DNA of 35,897 nucleotides. Source: Peptostreptococcaceae bacterium (GTDB taxonomy: Bacteria; Bacillota; Clostridia; Peptostreptococcales; BM714). The translations under genes were made by a program, and so were the position numbers. Of the stretch, positions 1 to 7,660 are shown piece by piece. A model generated the notes under the pieces. The model saw only the letters and a list, made by a program, of their open reading frames with translations, searched no databases and had not been told where the DNA came from. The DNA is taken from NCBI GenBank assembly GCA_016649995.1, contig JAENWJ010000013.1, positions 1-35,897 of the forward strand, given 5' to 3'. Position 1 is the stretch's first letter. Every line of letters begins with the position of its first letter.

Positions 1-228
1 CCCTCGTGGGTGCGTGGATTGAAATAAAAGGCTTGGGATCAAGGGGCAACAAACGGAAAGGTCGCACCCCTCGTGGGTGCGTGGATTGAAATTGCCATCT
101 CGAGTCCATGCTTTGCGGTGTTCCCTTGGTCGCACCCCTCGTGGGTGCGTGGATTGAAATTGCTTATGACATATACCACACAGTGTCCTTTGTCTTGTCG
201 CACCCCTCGTGGGTGCGTGGATTGAAAT
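1..228 (+). CRISPR. CRISPR array, type I-C-like repeats, trailer end
   Basis: Three complete 32-nt repeats (61-92, 129-160, 197-228) and the last 25 nt of a fourth (1-25) are identical. They start GTCGCACCCC and end GTGGATTGAAAT, with an internal palindrome CACCC/GGGTG. The spacers are 26-60 (35 nt), 93-128 (36 nt) and 161-196 (36 nt), all different. The ATTGAAAT end matches the 5' handle of type I-C crRNAs, so I infer transcription left to right, with leader and older-to-newer polarity such that this right edge is the leader-distal end. The last repeat is not degenerate, and no repeat follows a would-be spacer at 229-264. No cas gene is in the window; the array continues off the left edge. 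Confidence 0.97.
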
Positions 229-247
229 TCTGAATCAGGAAAGGAAA

Positions 248-408
248 GCATGGGGACGGGGTTATTGCTTTAAGGAATAACTGGGAAATGTTCCTTTTGA
301 TTATGATACGGAGAGTCATACCATAAAGGTTGCTATTAAGATAAACATAAGAAGAAAAAGAGATATCCAATCAAGCAAGGAAATGCAAGGGGACTTAGTT
401 ATCGCTTT
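248..408 (+). repeat. two direct copies of a 24-nt GGGGAC motif in the CRISPR-thrS gap
   Basis: Copies at 248-271 (GCATGGGGACGGGG then TTATTGCTTT) and 385-408 (GCAAGGGGACTTAG then TTATCGCTTT) agree at about 19 of 24 positions, and both are preceded by AAGGAAA-like sequence. GGGGAC-rich motifs of this kind are often seen near REP-associated Y1 transposase sequences in clostridial genomes; that link is from memory. The 113 bases between the copies show no convincing gene. No other feature is seen between 229 and 475. Confidence 0.45.
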
Positions 409-475
409 TTCCGCTATACATAAGAGGACATAATCATTTGTGGGTCATAGAATACAGACAATTGTATTTAAGCAG

Positions 476-503
476 TTGACAAAAGGGTATAAAAACTTAT
501 AAT
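476..503 (+). promoter_or_regulatory. thrS promoter
   Basis: A perfect -35 TTGACA (476-481), a 16-nt spacer and a perfect -10 TATAAT (498-503) place the start near 510, just ahead of the T-box leader. This is a vegetative sigma-A type promoter. Confidence 0.85.
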
Positions 504-547
504 AGTAGATAATTACAATTTAATAATCATATGCTATGAAGGGGATT

Positions 548-754
548 TGACATGGGAAACAGTCGTACAGAGAGGGCCGGAGTTGCTGAGACCGTTCCGA
601 AATGGCTCATGCCGTACTACCCCGGAGCATTGGTCCTATTAACATGCAGCGAAAAGGCCGACGCAGCGATGCGATAAAAGTTTGAGGGGTTTCTTACAAT
701 CAGGGTGGAACCGCGGGTATATGCTCGTCCCTTTCAGGGATGAGCTTTTTATTT
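548..754 (+). promoter_or_regulatory. T-box leader of thrS with terminator
   Basis: The T-box core AGGGTGGAACCGCG is at 702-715. It is followed by a terminator hairpin GCTCGTCCC / GGGATGAGC (723-731 / 737-745) and a U tract at 746-754. The Stem I AGAGAG signature is near 572-577. A plausible threonine specifier ACC lies at 619-621, just before CCGGAGC on the 3' side of Stem I. Uncharged tRNA-Thr is expected to stabilise the antiterminator and allow thrS readthrough. The core and terminator are seen directly; the exact specifier is inferred without folding. Confidence 0.93.
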
Positions 755-778
755 TTTGATAAAAAAGGAGGATGTTCT

Positions 779-2701
779 ATGGAAAACATAACAATTACTT
801 TGAAAGATGGAAAAGAAATTAGGGTAAAAAAAGGTACATCGCCCTATGAAATCGCAAAGGAAATAAGCGGAAGGTTGGCCAAAGAAGCAGTAGCCGCTGA
901 GTTTAACAGCAAGACCATAGATTTGAACAAGGAACTTGATTCTGACGGAGAGCTCAGTCTTTTTACATTCGATTCACCCCAAGGCAAGAATGTCTTCAGA
1001 CATACAGGATCACACATATTGGCTGAGGCGGTTCAAAGGCTTTATCCGGGGACCAAGCTTGCAATAGGTCCGGCAATCAAGGACGGCTTTTACTATGACT
1101 TCGAATCGGAGCATATTTTTGTTGCTGAAGATTTCGAGAAGATTGAAGCCGAAATGATGAAGATTGTTAAGGAAGACCAGAAGCTCGAGAGGTTTGAATT
1201 GTCGAGAGCCGAGGCAATCAAATACATGGAAGAAAGAAACGAAGGCTACAAGATCGAACTGATAAACGATTTGCCGGAGGATGTTGTTTTATCGTTCTAT
1301 CGCATGGCTGATTGGGTAGACCTTTGCGCAGGACCCCACCTTCCATCAACCAAATATGTTAAAGCTGTCAAGGTAATGAGTGTAGCGGGTGCTTACTGGA
1401 GAGGCGATGAGAAAAACAAGATGCTTCAGAGAATTTATGCGACGGCGTTCCCGAAAAAGAAATTGCTTGACGAATACCTCGAAAGAATCGAGGAGGCTAA
1501 GAAGAGAGACCACAGAAAACTGGGAAAAGAACTAAAACTCTTCGCAATGATGGAAGAGGGGCCTGGATTTCCATTCTTTCTTCCAAAAGGAACTGTACTG
1601 AAGAATCTGCTTCTTGATTATTGGAGAGAGGTTCACAAGAGATGGGGATATGTTGAAATAGAGACCCCAATCATACTCAATAGATCGCTTTGGGAGACAT
1701 CGGGCCATTGGGAAAATTATAAGGAAAACATGTATTCGCTTAAGATTGACGATGAGGACTATGCAATCAAGCCAATGAATTGTCCCGGTGGAATGCTTGT
1801 ATATGATATGGAGCCTCATTCATATAGAGATTTTCCAATGCGTGTAGGTGAAATAGGAAGGGTCCATAGGCATGAGCTTTCGGGTGCGCTTCACGGACTC
1901 ATGAGAGTCAGGTCGTTTACCCAGGACGATGCACACATCTTCATGCTACCGGAGCAAATAAAAGACGAGATAAAGGGTGTTGCCGCTCTCTTTGACGAGG
2001 TGTATTCAACCTTTGGACTGAAATATTTTGTTGAGCTTTCAACCAAGCCGGAAAAGGCTCTTGGGTCGGATGAAGAATGGAACATGGCTGAAACGGCTCT
2101 CGAGGGTGCCCTTAAGGAAATGGGCCTTTCATATGTAGTCAATGAGGGAGACGGCGCCTTCTATGGCCCTAAAATAGATTTCCATCTTCAGGACAGTCTG
2201 GGAAGGACTTGGCAGTGCGGAACTATACAGCTTGACTTCCAATTGCCGCAGCGCTTTGATTTGACATACATCGGAAAAGATGGCGAAAAGCATAGACCGA
2301 TTGTAATCCACAGGGTTGCATTCGGAAGCATAGAGAGGTTCATAGGAATAATCATCGAGCATTTCGCAGGCAAGTTCCCGCTTTGGATTTCTCCTGAGCA
2401 GGTTAGGGTCTTGACCATTAATGACAAGCATTTAGGTTATGCCGAAGGAATCGTGAAATCGATGTCTGCAAGAGGCATCCGGGTTGAGATGGATGCCAGA
2501 AATGAAAAAATCGGGTACAAAATAAGAGAAGCCCAACTTGAAAAAGTGCCGTACATGGTAATAATCGGTGACAAGGAAGTCGAATCTGAAACTCTTTCGG
2601 TAAGGTCAAGAGACAAGGGTGATCTTGGAAGCGCAAAGATCGAAGACTTCATGGCTGAAATCATTAAAAATGTTGAAGGAAAGATTTTGCCTGAGAGTTG
2701 A
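779..2701 (+). CDS. thrS: threonyl-tRNA synthetase
   Basis: Class II synthetase charging tRNA-Thr, 640 aa, the usual length. In order it shows an N-terminal TGS domain (about 1-62), the editing domain with the HxxxH motif (H75, H79 in HTGSHILAEA), the catalytic core and a C-terminal anticodon-binding domain (about 540-640). The zinc ligands of E. coli ThrRS have clear counterparts: C335 in MNCPGGM, H386 in DDAHIF and H511 in HRVAFG. The start at 779 is chosen because AAAGGAGGA sits 7 nt upstream; an upstream in-frame ATG at 740 lies inside the T-box terminator and is rejected. Expression depends on the T-box leader. The stop codon overlaps the -35 box of the infC promoter. Confidence 0.98.
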   Translation: MENITITLKDGKEIRVKKGTSPYEIAKEISGRLAKEAVAAEFNSKTIDLNKELDSDGELSLFTFDSPQGKNVFRHTGSHILAEAVQRLYPGTKLAIGPAIKDGFYYDFESEHIFVAEDFEKIEAEMMKIVKEDQKLERFELSRAEAIKYMEERNEGYKIELINDLPEDVVLSFYRMADWVDLCAGPHLPSTKYVKAVKVMSVAGAYWRGDEKNKMLQRIYATAFPKKKLLDEYLERIEEAKKRDHRKLGKELKLFAMMEEGPGFPFFLPKGTVLKNLLLDYWREVHKRWGYVEIETPIILNRSLWETSGHWENYKENMYSLKIDDEDYAIKPMNCPGGMLVYDMEPHSYRDFPMRVGEIGRVHRHELSGALHGLMRVRSFTQDDAHIFMLPEQIKDEIKGVAALFDEVYSTFGLKYFVELSTKPEKALGSDEEWNMAETALEGALKEMGLSYVVNEGDGAFYGPKIDFHLQDSLGRTWQCGTIQLDFQLPQRFDLTYIGKDGEKHRPIVIHRVAFGSIERFIGIIIEHFAGKFPLWISPEQVRVLTINDKHLGYAEGIVKSMSARGIRVEMDARNEKIGYKIREAQLEKVPYMVIIGDKEVESETLSVRSRDKGDLGSAKIEDFMAEIIKNVEGKILPES

Positions 2702-2726
2702 CAAAAGAGCAATCAGGTGATAAAAT
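2698..2726 (+). promoter_or_regulatory. infC operon promoter
   Basis: TTGACA (2698-2703), a 17-nt spacer and TAAAAT (2721-2726). The -35 box overlaps the thrS stop codon (TGA 2699-2701), so infC-rpmI-rplT can be transcribed independently of the thrS T-box. Confidence 0.8.
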
Positions 2727-2735
2727 GCTCTAGTA

Positions 2736-2853
2736 AAACAAAGTAGAAGTTATCCGCTTCTCGCCTTGCGGAAAGATCCGTTGGGGCTAATATGGACAGA
2801 TGAAGGATTTTAATTCACATGTCTTTTTTGCGGATGCTTCGGCATCCGCTTTT
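2736..2853 (+). promoter_or_regulatory. infC leader, L20-type attenuator
   Basis: A strong hairpin GCGGATGC-TTCG-GCATCCGC (2830-2849) followed by TTTT lies 43 nt before the infC start and works as a premature terminator. An upstream ATCCGC (2752-2757) repeats part of the 3' arm and could pair with the 5' arm as an antiterminator. Placement and form match the leader of Firmicutes infC operons where ribosomal protein L20 represses its own operon by attenuation. The hairpin is visible; L20 binding is inferred from the family. Confidence 0.7.
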
Positions 2854-2895
2854 ATATTGTTTAGGGAGTATGGAAAATTACACAGGAGGTGGACA

Positions 2896-3408
2896 ATTAT
2901 TAAGAATTTTGAGTTGAACGAATCAATTCGTGACAGAGAAGTTAGGTTGGTCGGTGATGACGGAGAGCAGTTGGGTGTAGTATCCATCAAGCAAGCGATG
3001 GAGTTGGCTGTCGAGAAGAAAATGGATCTCGTAAAGGTAGCTCCAAACGCAAAACCGCCAGTTTGCAGAATCATGGATTACGGTAAGTTCAAGTATGAGC
3101 AGCAAAAGAAAATTAAGGAAGCTAAAAAGAAGCAGAAGCAGATTACGATCAAGGAAATCCGCTTGAGCTTGAACATCGAACAACACGACCTAGAGACAAA
3201 AGCCAAACGCGCGCGTAAATTCCTTGAAGATGGGGATCGGGTCAAGGTTGCTCTAAGATTCAGAGGCAGACAGTTGGGAAATACCCAAATGGGATACGGT
3301 GTAATCGATAATTTTGTTGAGATGGTTGCTGATTACGGCACTATTGATAAAAGAGCAAAAATGGAAGGCCGTAGCATGGTGGCTTTCTTGGCACCGATTG
3401 ATAAATAA
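2896..3408 (+). CDS. infC: translation initiation factor IF-3
   Basis: IF-3, about 170 aa, binds the 30S subunit, blocks premature 50S joining and checks start-codon choice. The N domain carries [21 protein letters not shown] and the signature [21 protein letters not shown] lysine-rich linker follows, then the C domain with RAKMEGR near the end. No ATG fits: homologues begin M-I-x-K/N, and here AGGAGG (2884-2889) is followed 6 nt later by ATT ATT AAG, so ATT at 2896 is the likely start. An AUU start is the known autoregulatory feature of infC. A further upstream ATG at 2800 would begin before the attenuator and is rejected. It is the first gene of infC-rpmI-rplT. Confidence 0.95.
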   Translation: MIKNFELNESIRDREVRLVGDDGEQLGVVSIKQAMELAVEKKMDLVKVAPNAKPPVCRIMDYGKFKYEQQKKIKEAKKKQKQITIKEIRLSLNIEQHDLETKAKRARKFLEDGDRVKVALRFRGRQLGNTQMGYGVIDNFVEMVADYGTIDKRAKMEGRSMVAFLAPIDK

Positions 3409-3430
3409 GATTTTGGAAGGAGGAATCGTT

Positions 3431-3628
3431 ATGCCAAAAATGAAGACTCATAGAGGCGCTGCAAAGAGATTCAAGAAAACAGGTACTGGCAAATTGAAGA
3501 GACACAAGGCCTTTACAAGCCATATCTTGAATAAAAAATCGTCAAAGAGAAAGAGAAATCTTAGAAAAGCGGCTACTGTATCAAGTGCTGATTACAAAAG
3601 GATCTTAAAAGTATTGCCATATCTGTAA
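3431..3628 (+). CDS. rpmI: 50S ribosomal protein L35
   Basis: A 65-aa, very basic protein beginning [20 protein letters not shown], the L35 signature, with KRKRNLRKA in the middle. It is a 50S subunit component. The start at 3431 has AAGGAGGA at 3417-3424, 6 nt upstream, directly after infC (22-nt gap). Longer readings from 3314 overlap infC and have no support. Confidence 0.97.
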   Translation: MPKMKTHRGAAKRFKKTGTGKLKRHKAFTSHILNKKSSKRKRNLRKAATVSSADYKRILKVLPYL

Positions 3629-3660
3629 AATAAATTTGGCAGCAAGGGAGGTAGAAAACA

Positions 3661-4017
3661 ATGGCAAGAGTAAAAAAGGCAATTAACGCTAAGAAAAAAC
3701 ATAAAAAAATATTAAAACTCGCCAAGGGTTATTATGGATCGAAGAGCAAGACTTTCAGAGCAGCTAACCCGGCAGTAATGAGAGCTCTTAGATCTGCATA
3801 TACCGGCAGAAAATTGAGGAAGAGAGATTTCCGTAAACTTTGGATTTCAAGAATTAATGCCGGAACAAGACAAAACGGTATGAGCTACAGTAAATTCATG
3901 AACGGACTCAAGCTCGCAGACATCAGCATCAACCGAAAGATGCTTTCGGAAATGGCCATCCATGATGCAGAAGGTTTTGCTAAGATTGTAGAGATTGCAA
4001 AGGAAAAGCTTCAATAA
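3661..4017 (+). CDS. rplT: 50S ribosomal protein L20
   Basis: A 118-aa 23S-binding assembly protein with the typical start [19 protein letters not shown], then [23 protein letters not shown] and a C-terminal globular part ending [11 protein letters not shown]. Ribosome site GGGAGGT lies about 8 nt upstream. In Firmicutes L20 also represses this operon by binding the infC leader, which fits the attenuator seen upstream. It is the last gene of the operon; the terminator follows at 4160-4199. Confidence 0.98.
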   Translation: MARVKKAINAKKKHKKILKLAKGYYGSKSKTFRAANPAVMRALRSAYTGRKLRKRDFRKLWISRINAGTRQNGMSYSKFMNGLKLADISINRKMLSEMAIHDAEGFAKIVEIAKEKLQ

Positions 4018-4030
4018 ACCCAGATAAACA

Positions 4031-4176
4031 ATAAAGCCTCAATTTCATCGTTGTCTGCCAAAAGTCGTTCGGTCGCGTATAAAAAATACGCTAGCCTCTC
4101 AGACTTGTGGCAACGCCTTGAACTTGGGGTTTCTTGTACATCTGGGATTCGCAATAAATCCTCAATTTCATCGTTG
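4031..4176 (+). repeat. 23-nt direct repeats flanking a 100-nt palindromic insert
   Basis: ATAAAGCCTCAATTTCATCG (+TTG) at 4031-4053 recurs at 4154-4176 with one change (G to T). Between them, 4054-4153 (100 nt) carries an imperfect palindrome: GCCAAAAGTC (4057-4066) against GACTTGTGGC (4102-4111), with an inner GCGTAT / ATACGC (4075-4080 / 4086-4091). CCCAGAT (4019-4025) is inverted at 4140-4146. The layout resembles a small non-coding insertion with a long target duplication. Because the repeat is the 5' arm of the rplT terminator, the arm is now present twice. Confidence 0.6.
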
Positions 4177-4199
4177 CACGGTGGAATAGAGGCTTTTTT
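4160..4199 (+). terminator. infC-rpmI-rplT operon terminator
   Basis: CCTC-A-ATTTCATCG (4160-4173) pairs with CGGTGGAAT-A-GAGG (4179-4193), allowing G-U pairs and one A-A mismatch, around a 5-nt loop TTGCA. TTTTTT follows at 4194-4199. The upstream copy of the same arm (4031-4053) could compete for the 3' arm and even extends the pairing (AAAGCCTC against GAGGCTTT). Confidence 0.75.
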
Positions 4200-4238
4200 C
4201 TTGTTCTTTGGTATCTGTCCCATATCATTTAATTGTTT

Positions 4239-4260
4239 ACTGCCCACTGCATGCTACCAG
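4239..4260 (+). repeat. short heptanucleotide-period repeat
   Basis: ACTGCCC-ACTGCAT-GCTACCA reads as three degenerate 7-nt units. It resembles the ACTGCAN array at 30410-30440, so the two may belong to one dispersed family. No gene is seen between 4200 and 4300. Confidence 0.4.
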
Positions 4261-4300
4261 ATGTATTTTGCTCGCTGTTCTTATATTTTGGAGGTATTAG

Positions 4301-4309
4301 TGATATAAT
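4301..4309 (+). promoter_or_regulatory. ktrB promoter, extended -10
   Basis: TGATATAAT gives a TGn extension plus a perfect TATAAT (4304-4309). The -35 position (about 4281-4286, TTATAT) is poor, as is common with extended -10 promoters. It lies 24 nt before the ktrB start. Confidence 0.6.
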
Positions 4310-4333
4310 ATTAAAACCACTTATACTAAGGGG

Positions 4334-5713
4334 GTGGAGGATATCAGCAGAAAAAAAATAAGCGAAAAATACAGCCTGAATCCGGCGCAGATATTGGTTT
4401 TGGGATTTGTGGCCATGATTTTGATAGGGGCGGGGCTTTTAACACTTCCGGCTGCTTCGGCAAATGGGGAAAGTGTGGGGTTTGTAAATGCAATATTTAC
4501 AGCCACCTCGGCTGTTTGTGTCACAGGGCTTGTTGTCGGTGATACTGCGTCGTATTGGACACTCTTCGGAAAGGGTGTAATATTGATTCTTATCCAAGTC
4601 GGAGGGCTCGGCTTCATGACAATGACTACTCTGATAGCATTGGTCGTAGGCAGGAGGATTTCCCTTAAGGAACGCCTTCTTATGCAAGAGGCTTTAAATC
4701 AGGTTACAATATCGGGCGTTGTTAGGCTTACAAAAAATATAATAATTGGCACAATAGCAATAGAGACAATAGGAGCAGCATTTTTATCATTTCGCTTTGT
4801 GCCCATGTATGGATGGGCAAAGGGAATTGGTTTTGCCGTATTCCATTCTGTTTCTGCATTTTGCAATGCGGGATTCGATTTAATGGGGAATTTCGGAAGC
4901 CTTGCTCGTTTTGCCGATGATGCGTTGGTAACCCTTTCAGTGGGTTTTCTTATTATACTCGGCGGATTGGGATTTACGGTTCTGGTTGATCTTTTTGAAT
5001 TCGGAACAGCGAAAAAAAGGATTAACCGAAGGTTTTCCCTTCACTCGAAGCTGACGCTTTACATGACAGGCATTCTTATACTGATTGGCTTCATATCGAT
5101 ATTTGTTTTTGAATTCAATAATCCGCAAACGATGGGGAATCTGTCGGGAAAAGGTAAGATTCTTTCGTCGCTGTTTCATTCGATAACGCCGCGTACTGCT
5201 GGATTCAACACTATTTCTATGGATGGGGCGACTCTTTCAACCAAGATTTTAACTATAATACTTATGTTTGTAGGAGGTGCGCCAGGTTCAACAGCTGGGG
5301 GAATAAAAGTAACGACATTTGGAATCCTTCTTTTTACTATGGCTTCGATGGCGAATGGAAGAGATGAAACTGAAATCTTTAAAAGAAGGATTCCTAGGGA
5401 TATTGTCAACAGGGCGTTGGCTTTAGTGAGTGCCTCTTTTACAATTGTTATAGTAGGTACAATGCTGTTGTCGTTTACGGAAACAGGGGTAGATTTTATG
5501 GACATATTGTTTGAAACGACCTCTGCATTTGGAACCGTTGGTCTAAGTCTTGGAATCACGCCGCACTTAAGCAATTCGGGGAAAATAATAATAGCCTTTG
5601 TAATGTTCATAGGCCGTTTGGGTCCCATGACATTGGCTGTAGCCGTTGCTCACAGGCAGCAGAAGCGGAAGAAACTCATAAAATATCCGGAAGGCAAGGT
5701 AAGTGTAGGATAA
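4334..5713 (+). CDS. ktrB: KtrB/TrkH-family potassium uptake channel subunit
   Basis: A membrane channel subunit of about 459 aa that moves K+ (Na+-coupled in KtrB) and is gated by cytosolic KtrA. Four P-loop repeats are visible, each with its selectivity glycine: SAVCVTGL, SAFCNAGF, TPRTAGF and SAFGTVGL. Hydrophobic helices flank each loop. The N-terminus LNPAQILVLGFVAMILIGA matches KtrB proteins. The listed start is GTG at 4334; AAGGGGG sits too close (4328-4334) for a normal ribosome site and GGAGG lies just inside the frame, so the exact start is uncertain. The partner ktrA follows 15 nt downstream. KtrB (rather than TrkH) is preferred on length and the adjacent single-RCK partner. Confidence 0.93.
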   Translation: MEDISRKKISEKYSLNPAQILVLGFVAMILIGAGLLTLPAASANGESVGFVNAIFTATSAVCVTGLVVGDTASYWTLFGKGVILILIQVGGLGFMTMTTLIALVVGRRISLKERLLMQEALNQVTISGVVRLTKNIIIGTIAIETIGAAFLSFRFVPMYGWAKGIGFAVFHSVSAFCNAGFDLMGNFGSLARFADDALVTLSVGFLIILGGLGFTVLVDLFEFGTAKKRINRRFSLHSKLTLYMTGILILIGFISIFVFEFNNPQTMGNLSGKGKILSSLFHSITPRTAGFNTISMDGATLSTKILTIILMFVGGAPGSTAGGIKVTTFGILLFTMASMANGRDETEIFKRRIPRDIVNRALALVSASFTIVIVGTMLLSFTETGVDFMDILFETTSAFGTVGLSLGITPHLSNSGKIIIAFVMFIGRLGPMTLAVAVAHRQQKRKKLIKYPEGKVSVG

Positions 5714-5728
5714 AGGAGGGGGATTGAC

Positions 5729-6379
5729 ATGAAAAAACAATTTGTAGTTATAGGTCTCGGTCGGTTCGGTTCAAGCCTGGCCAAGACGCTTTATTCTTTG
5801 GGGCATGAGGTGTTGGCGGTAGATGAGAACGAAGAGGCCGTGCAGGGAATAGTAGAGCATGTTACACATGCAGTGCAGGCCGACGCAACGGATGAATCTT
5901 CCTTAAATGCATTGGGCATACGAAACTTTGATGTGGCGGTTATAGCCATAGGAAATGACATGCAGGCATCCATATTAGTGACGCTTATGGTGAAGGAATT
6001 GGGACTGAAATATGTCGTTTCGAAAGCGATGAATGATCTTCATGCGAAGGTCCTTTATAAAACAGGTGCTGACAGGGTTGTCTTCCCCGAGAGGGAAATG
6101 GGAGTGAAAATAGCCAACAACCTTATTTCATCCAACATACTTGATTATATAGAATTGTCGGAGGATTACAGCGTTGTTGAAACCCAGACCCTTCCGAAAT
6201 GGATTGGGAAAAATCTGCTTGAAATCAACATGCGTGCCAAGTTCGGTGTAAATGTAATGGCTATCAAGCGGAATTCCAAGATAAATATTTCCCCAAATGC
6301 TGATGATATATTAGAAGAGGGCGATACCCTTATAGTAGTTGGCAATAACGAAGATCTAAGCAGATTGAGCGAAAGGTAG
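5729..6379 (+). CDS. ktrA: KtrA/TrkA-type regulatory subunit of potassium uptake
   Basis: A cytosolic RCK protein of 216 aa that binds nucleotide and gates KtrB as a ring. RCK_N starts with the Rossmann motif GLGRFGSSLAKTL; the acidic residue after the second strand is in VDENEEAV, and QADATDESSL follows. RCK_C covers about 135-216 (NVMAIKRNSKINISPNADDILEEGDTLIVVG). A strong ribosome site AAAGGAGGGGG precedes the ATG. It is cotranscribed with ktrB and followed 3 nt later by the methyltransferase gene. Confidence 0.95.
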   Translation: MKKQFVVIGLGRFGSSLAKTLYSLGHEVLAVDENEEAVQGIVEHVTHAVQADATDESSLNALGIRNFDVAVIAIGNDMQASILVTLMVKELGLKYVVSKAMNDLHAKVLYKTGADRVVFPEREMGVKIANNLISSNILDYIELSEDYSVVETQTLPKWIGKNLLEINMRAKFGVNVMAIKRNSKINISPNADDILEEGDTLIVVGNNEDLSRLSER

Positions 6380-6382
6380 AAA

Positions 6383-7177
6383 ATGAAGAAAATTATTTCA
6401 AAGCAGAACGAAACAATAAAAAGAATAAAATCCCTTGAAAAGAAAAAATACCGTGAGAAGTACAGTGAAATACTTCTCGAGGGATATAGACTTATAGAGG
6501 ATGCAGCTGATAGCGTCTTGATTATTAAGACTGTTTTGTATGTCGAATCTGTTGACAAGAAGAAGGCTATTCTTGTCGAGAGGCTTTCCGAATCTGGAAC
6601 GGAAGCGATTGAAGCAGACGAAGAAGTGTTCGAATACATATCTGATACAGTCAATTCACAGGGCATTTTAGCAATTGCTAAAATGCCATCGAATGAATTT
6701 GAAGACATCCCTCAAAAGCCCCAAGGATTCATGATTTATCTTGATTGTATGCAAGATCCGGGGAACCTTGGTACGGTTATAAGAACTGCCGATGCCGCCG
6801 GAGCAGAGTGCGTCGCTATTTCCTCCGGCAGCGTAGACGCATACAACGCAAAAGTGCTTAGAAGTGCAATGGGTTCGGTGTTTCATTTGCCGGTAATACA
6901 AAAGGTTCCTGGCAAGCAATTTATTGAAGATTTGAAGCGTGGTGGATACAGGATAATAGCCGCCGATTTGAAGGGAGCAAGGGAATACAGAGAAATGGAC
7001 TATGGCGAAAAGGTTTGCCTTGTCATAGGCAACGAGGGATCAGGTATTCGGGACGAAATACTTGACATTTGTGATGAATCAGTTAAAATACCTATTATAG
7101 GTCGTGCAGAGTCGCTAAATGCTTCGGTGGCAGCTGGAATTTTGCTTTACGACATAGCAATGAAAAGAAATTGTTAG
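6383..7177 (+). CDS. TrmH/SpoU-family RNA 2'-O-methyltransferase (YsgA/RlmB-like)
   Basis: An SPOUT-class methyltransferase, 264 aa, using S-adenosylmethionine to methylate a ribose, most likely in 23S rRNA. The N-terminal substrate-binding domain starts with KKIISKQNETIKRIKSLEKKKYR-like sequence. The trefoil-knot domain carries the three family motifs: DPGNLGTVIRTADAAGA (about 128-144), VIGNEGSGI (about 214-222) and SLNASVAAGILLYD near the C-terminus. In Bacillus the homologue ysgA lies directly upstream of pheST, as here, which argues that the pheS position itself is ancestral. The target nucleotide cannot be told from sequence. The ATG starts 3 nt after the ktrA stop. Confidence 0.92.
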   Translation: MKKIISKQNETIKRIKSLEKKKYREKYSEILLEGYRLIEDAADSVLIIKTVLYVESVDKKKAILVERLSESGTEAIEADEEVFEYISDTVNSQGILAIAKMPSNEFEDIPQKPQGFMIYLDCMQDPGNLGTVIRTADAAGAECVAISSGSVDAYNAKVLRSAMGSVFHLPVIQKVPGKQFIEDLKRGGYRIIAADLKGAREYREMDYGEKVCLVIGNEGSGIRDEILDICDESVKIPIIGRAESLNASVAAGILLYDIAMKRNC

Positions 7178-7214
7178 AAAATTTCAAAATTACAGAATAA
7201 TTGACATAATTTCA

Positions 7215-7243
7215 TTGTAAATATTTGTGCCCTATGATATAAT
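7215..7243 (+). promoter_or_regulatory. promoter of the yqzL-like gene and pheS T-box transcript
   Basis: TTGTAA (7215-7220), a 17-nt spacer, and TATAAT (7238-7243) preceded by TG at 7235-7236 (extended -10). A nearby TTGACA at 7201-7206 is too far from the -10 (31 nt) to be its partner. Confidence 0.7.
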
Positions 7244-7284
7244 CATTTTGATAAAAGTCAGTAATTCAAAGGGGTGCAGCCGTT

Positions 7285-7374
7285 ATGAAGAAAAGTACCA
7301 GATTCTTTTGGAATGTTTTTCTGATTACTGGAAATGTCAATGCATATTTGATTTACAAGGATTTGGCTTCATAG
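7285..7374 (+). CDS. YqzL-like small protein, 29 aa
   Basis: A 29-codon frame reading MKKSTRFFWNVFLITGNVN then AYLIYKDLAS, with AAAGGGG (7268-7274) 10 nt upstream of the ATG. The pattern F-W-N-V-F-x-x-T-G-N-x-x-A-Y-L-x-Y-K matches the small YqzL family of Firmicutes as I remember it; the family's function is unknown to me. It sits between the promoter and the pheS T-box, so its mRNA probably also carries the T-box. It contains three Phe codons (two adjacent), so a role as a leader peptide cannot be fully excluded, though it ends well before the T-box. Confidence 0.6.
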   Translation: MKKSTRFFWNVFLITGNVNAYLIYKDLAS

Positions 7375-7399
7375 TGTTTAAAATACATAGGCTTAGATG

Positions 7400-7616
7400 G
7401 AAAAAAGTAAGCGAATTAATGCCGATAAGAGAGTGGATGCCATAGGCTGGAAGCATCCGCGGGAAAATGGTTCGCCCAAGTTCGTTCCGGAGCTTCCGAC
7501 TTGAACTTTAAGTAGAGTTGGACGTGTTATTGCGTTAAAAATATCGAGTGGCCGAGAAATCGGTTATTAGGGTGGTACCGCGAAAACTTTCGTCCCTTGT
7601 GGAGAAGGTTTTTTTT
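7400..7616 (+). promoter_or_regulatory. T-box leader of the pheS operon
   Basis: The T-box core AGGGTGGTACCGCG is at 7569-7582. It is followed by a terminator AACTTTC...TCC / GGA-GAAGGTT (7585-7610) and a T run (7609-7616). The Stem I AGAGAG signature is near 7425-7433. TTC triplets suitable as phenylalanine specifier occur at 7481-7483 and 7485-7487, the latter just before CGGAGC as in the thrS leader. I judge the start of the element by eye. It lies 230 nt before the present pheS but only 45 nt before the native pheS remnant, for which it evidently evolved. Confidence 0.92.
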
Positions 7617-7660
7617 ATTTTTGTAAAAATGTTCGCAGGCAAAATTGAAAGGAGAAGGAC

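Noticed and set aside
39-370. Minus-strand frames over the CRISPR array encoding FNPRTHEGCD-type repeats
   Set aside because: These are translations of CRISPR repeats, a familiar annotation artefact; no ribosome site and no family.
1532-1819. Minus-strand open frames inside thrS, pheST, carB, argD and other genes
   Set aside because: All are antisense shadows of well-supported genes, without ribosome sites or family resemblance.
4011-4308. Open frames on both strands in the rplT-ktrB gap
   Set aside because: They run through the direct repeats, palindrome and terminator; no ribosome site or recognisable protein.
7201-7206. TTGACA as -35 of the pheS promoter
   Set aside because: It is 31 nt from the TATAAT; TTGTAA at 7215 has the right 17-nt spacing.
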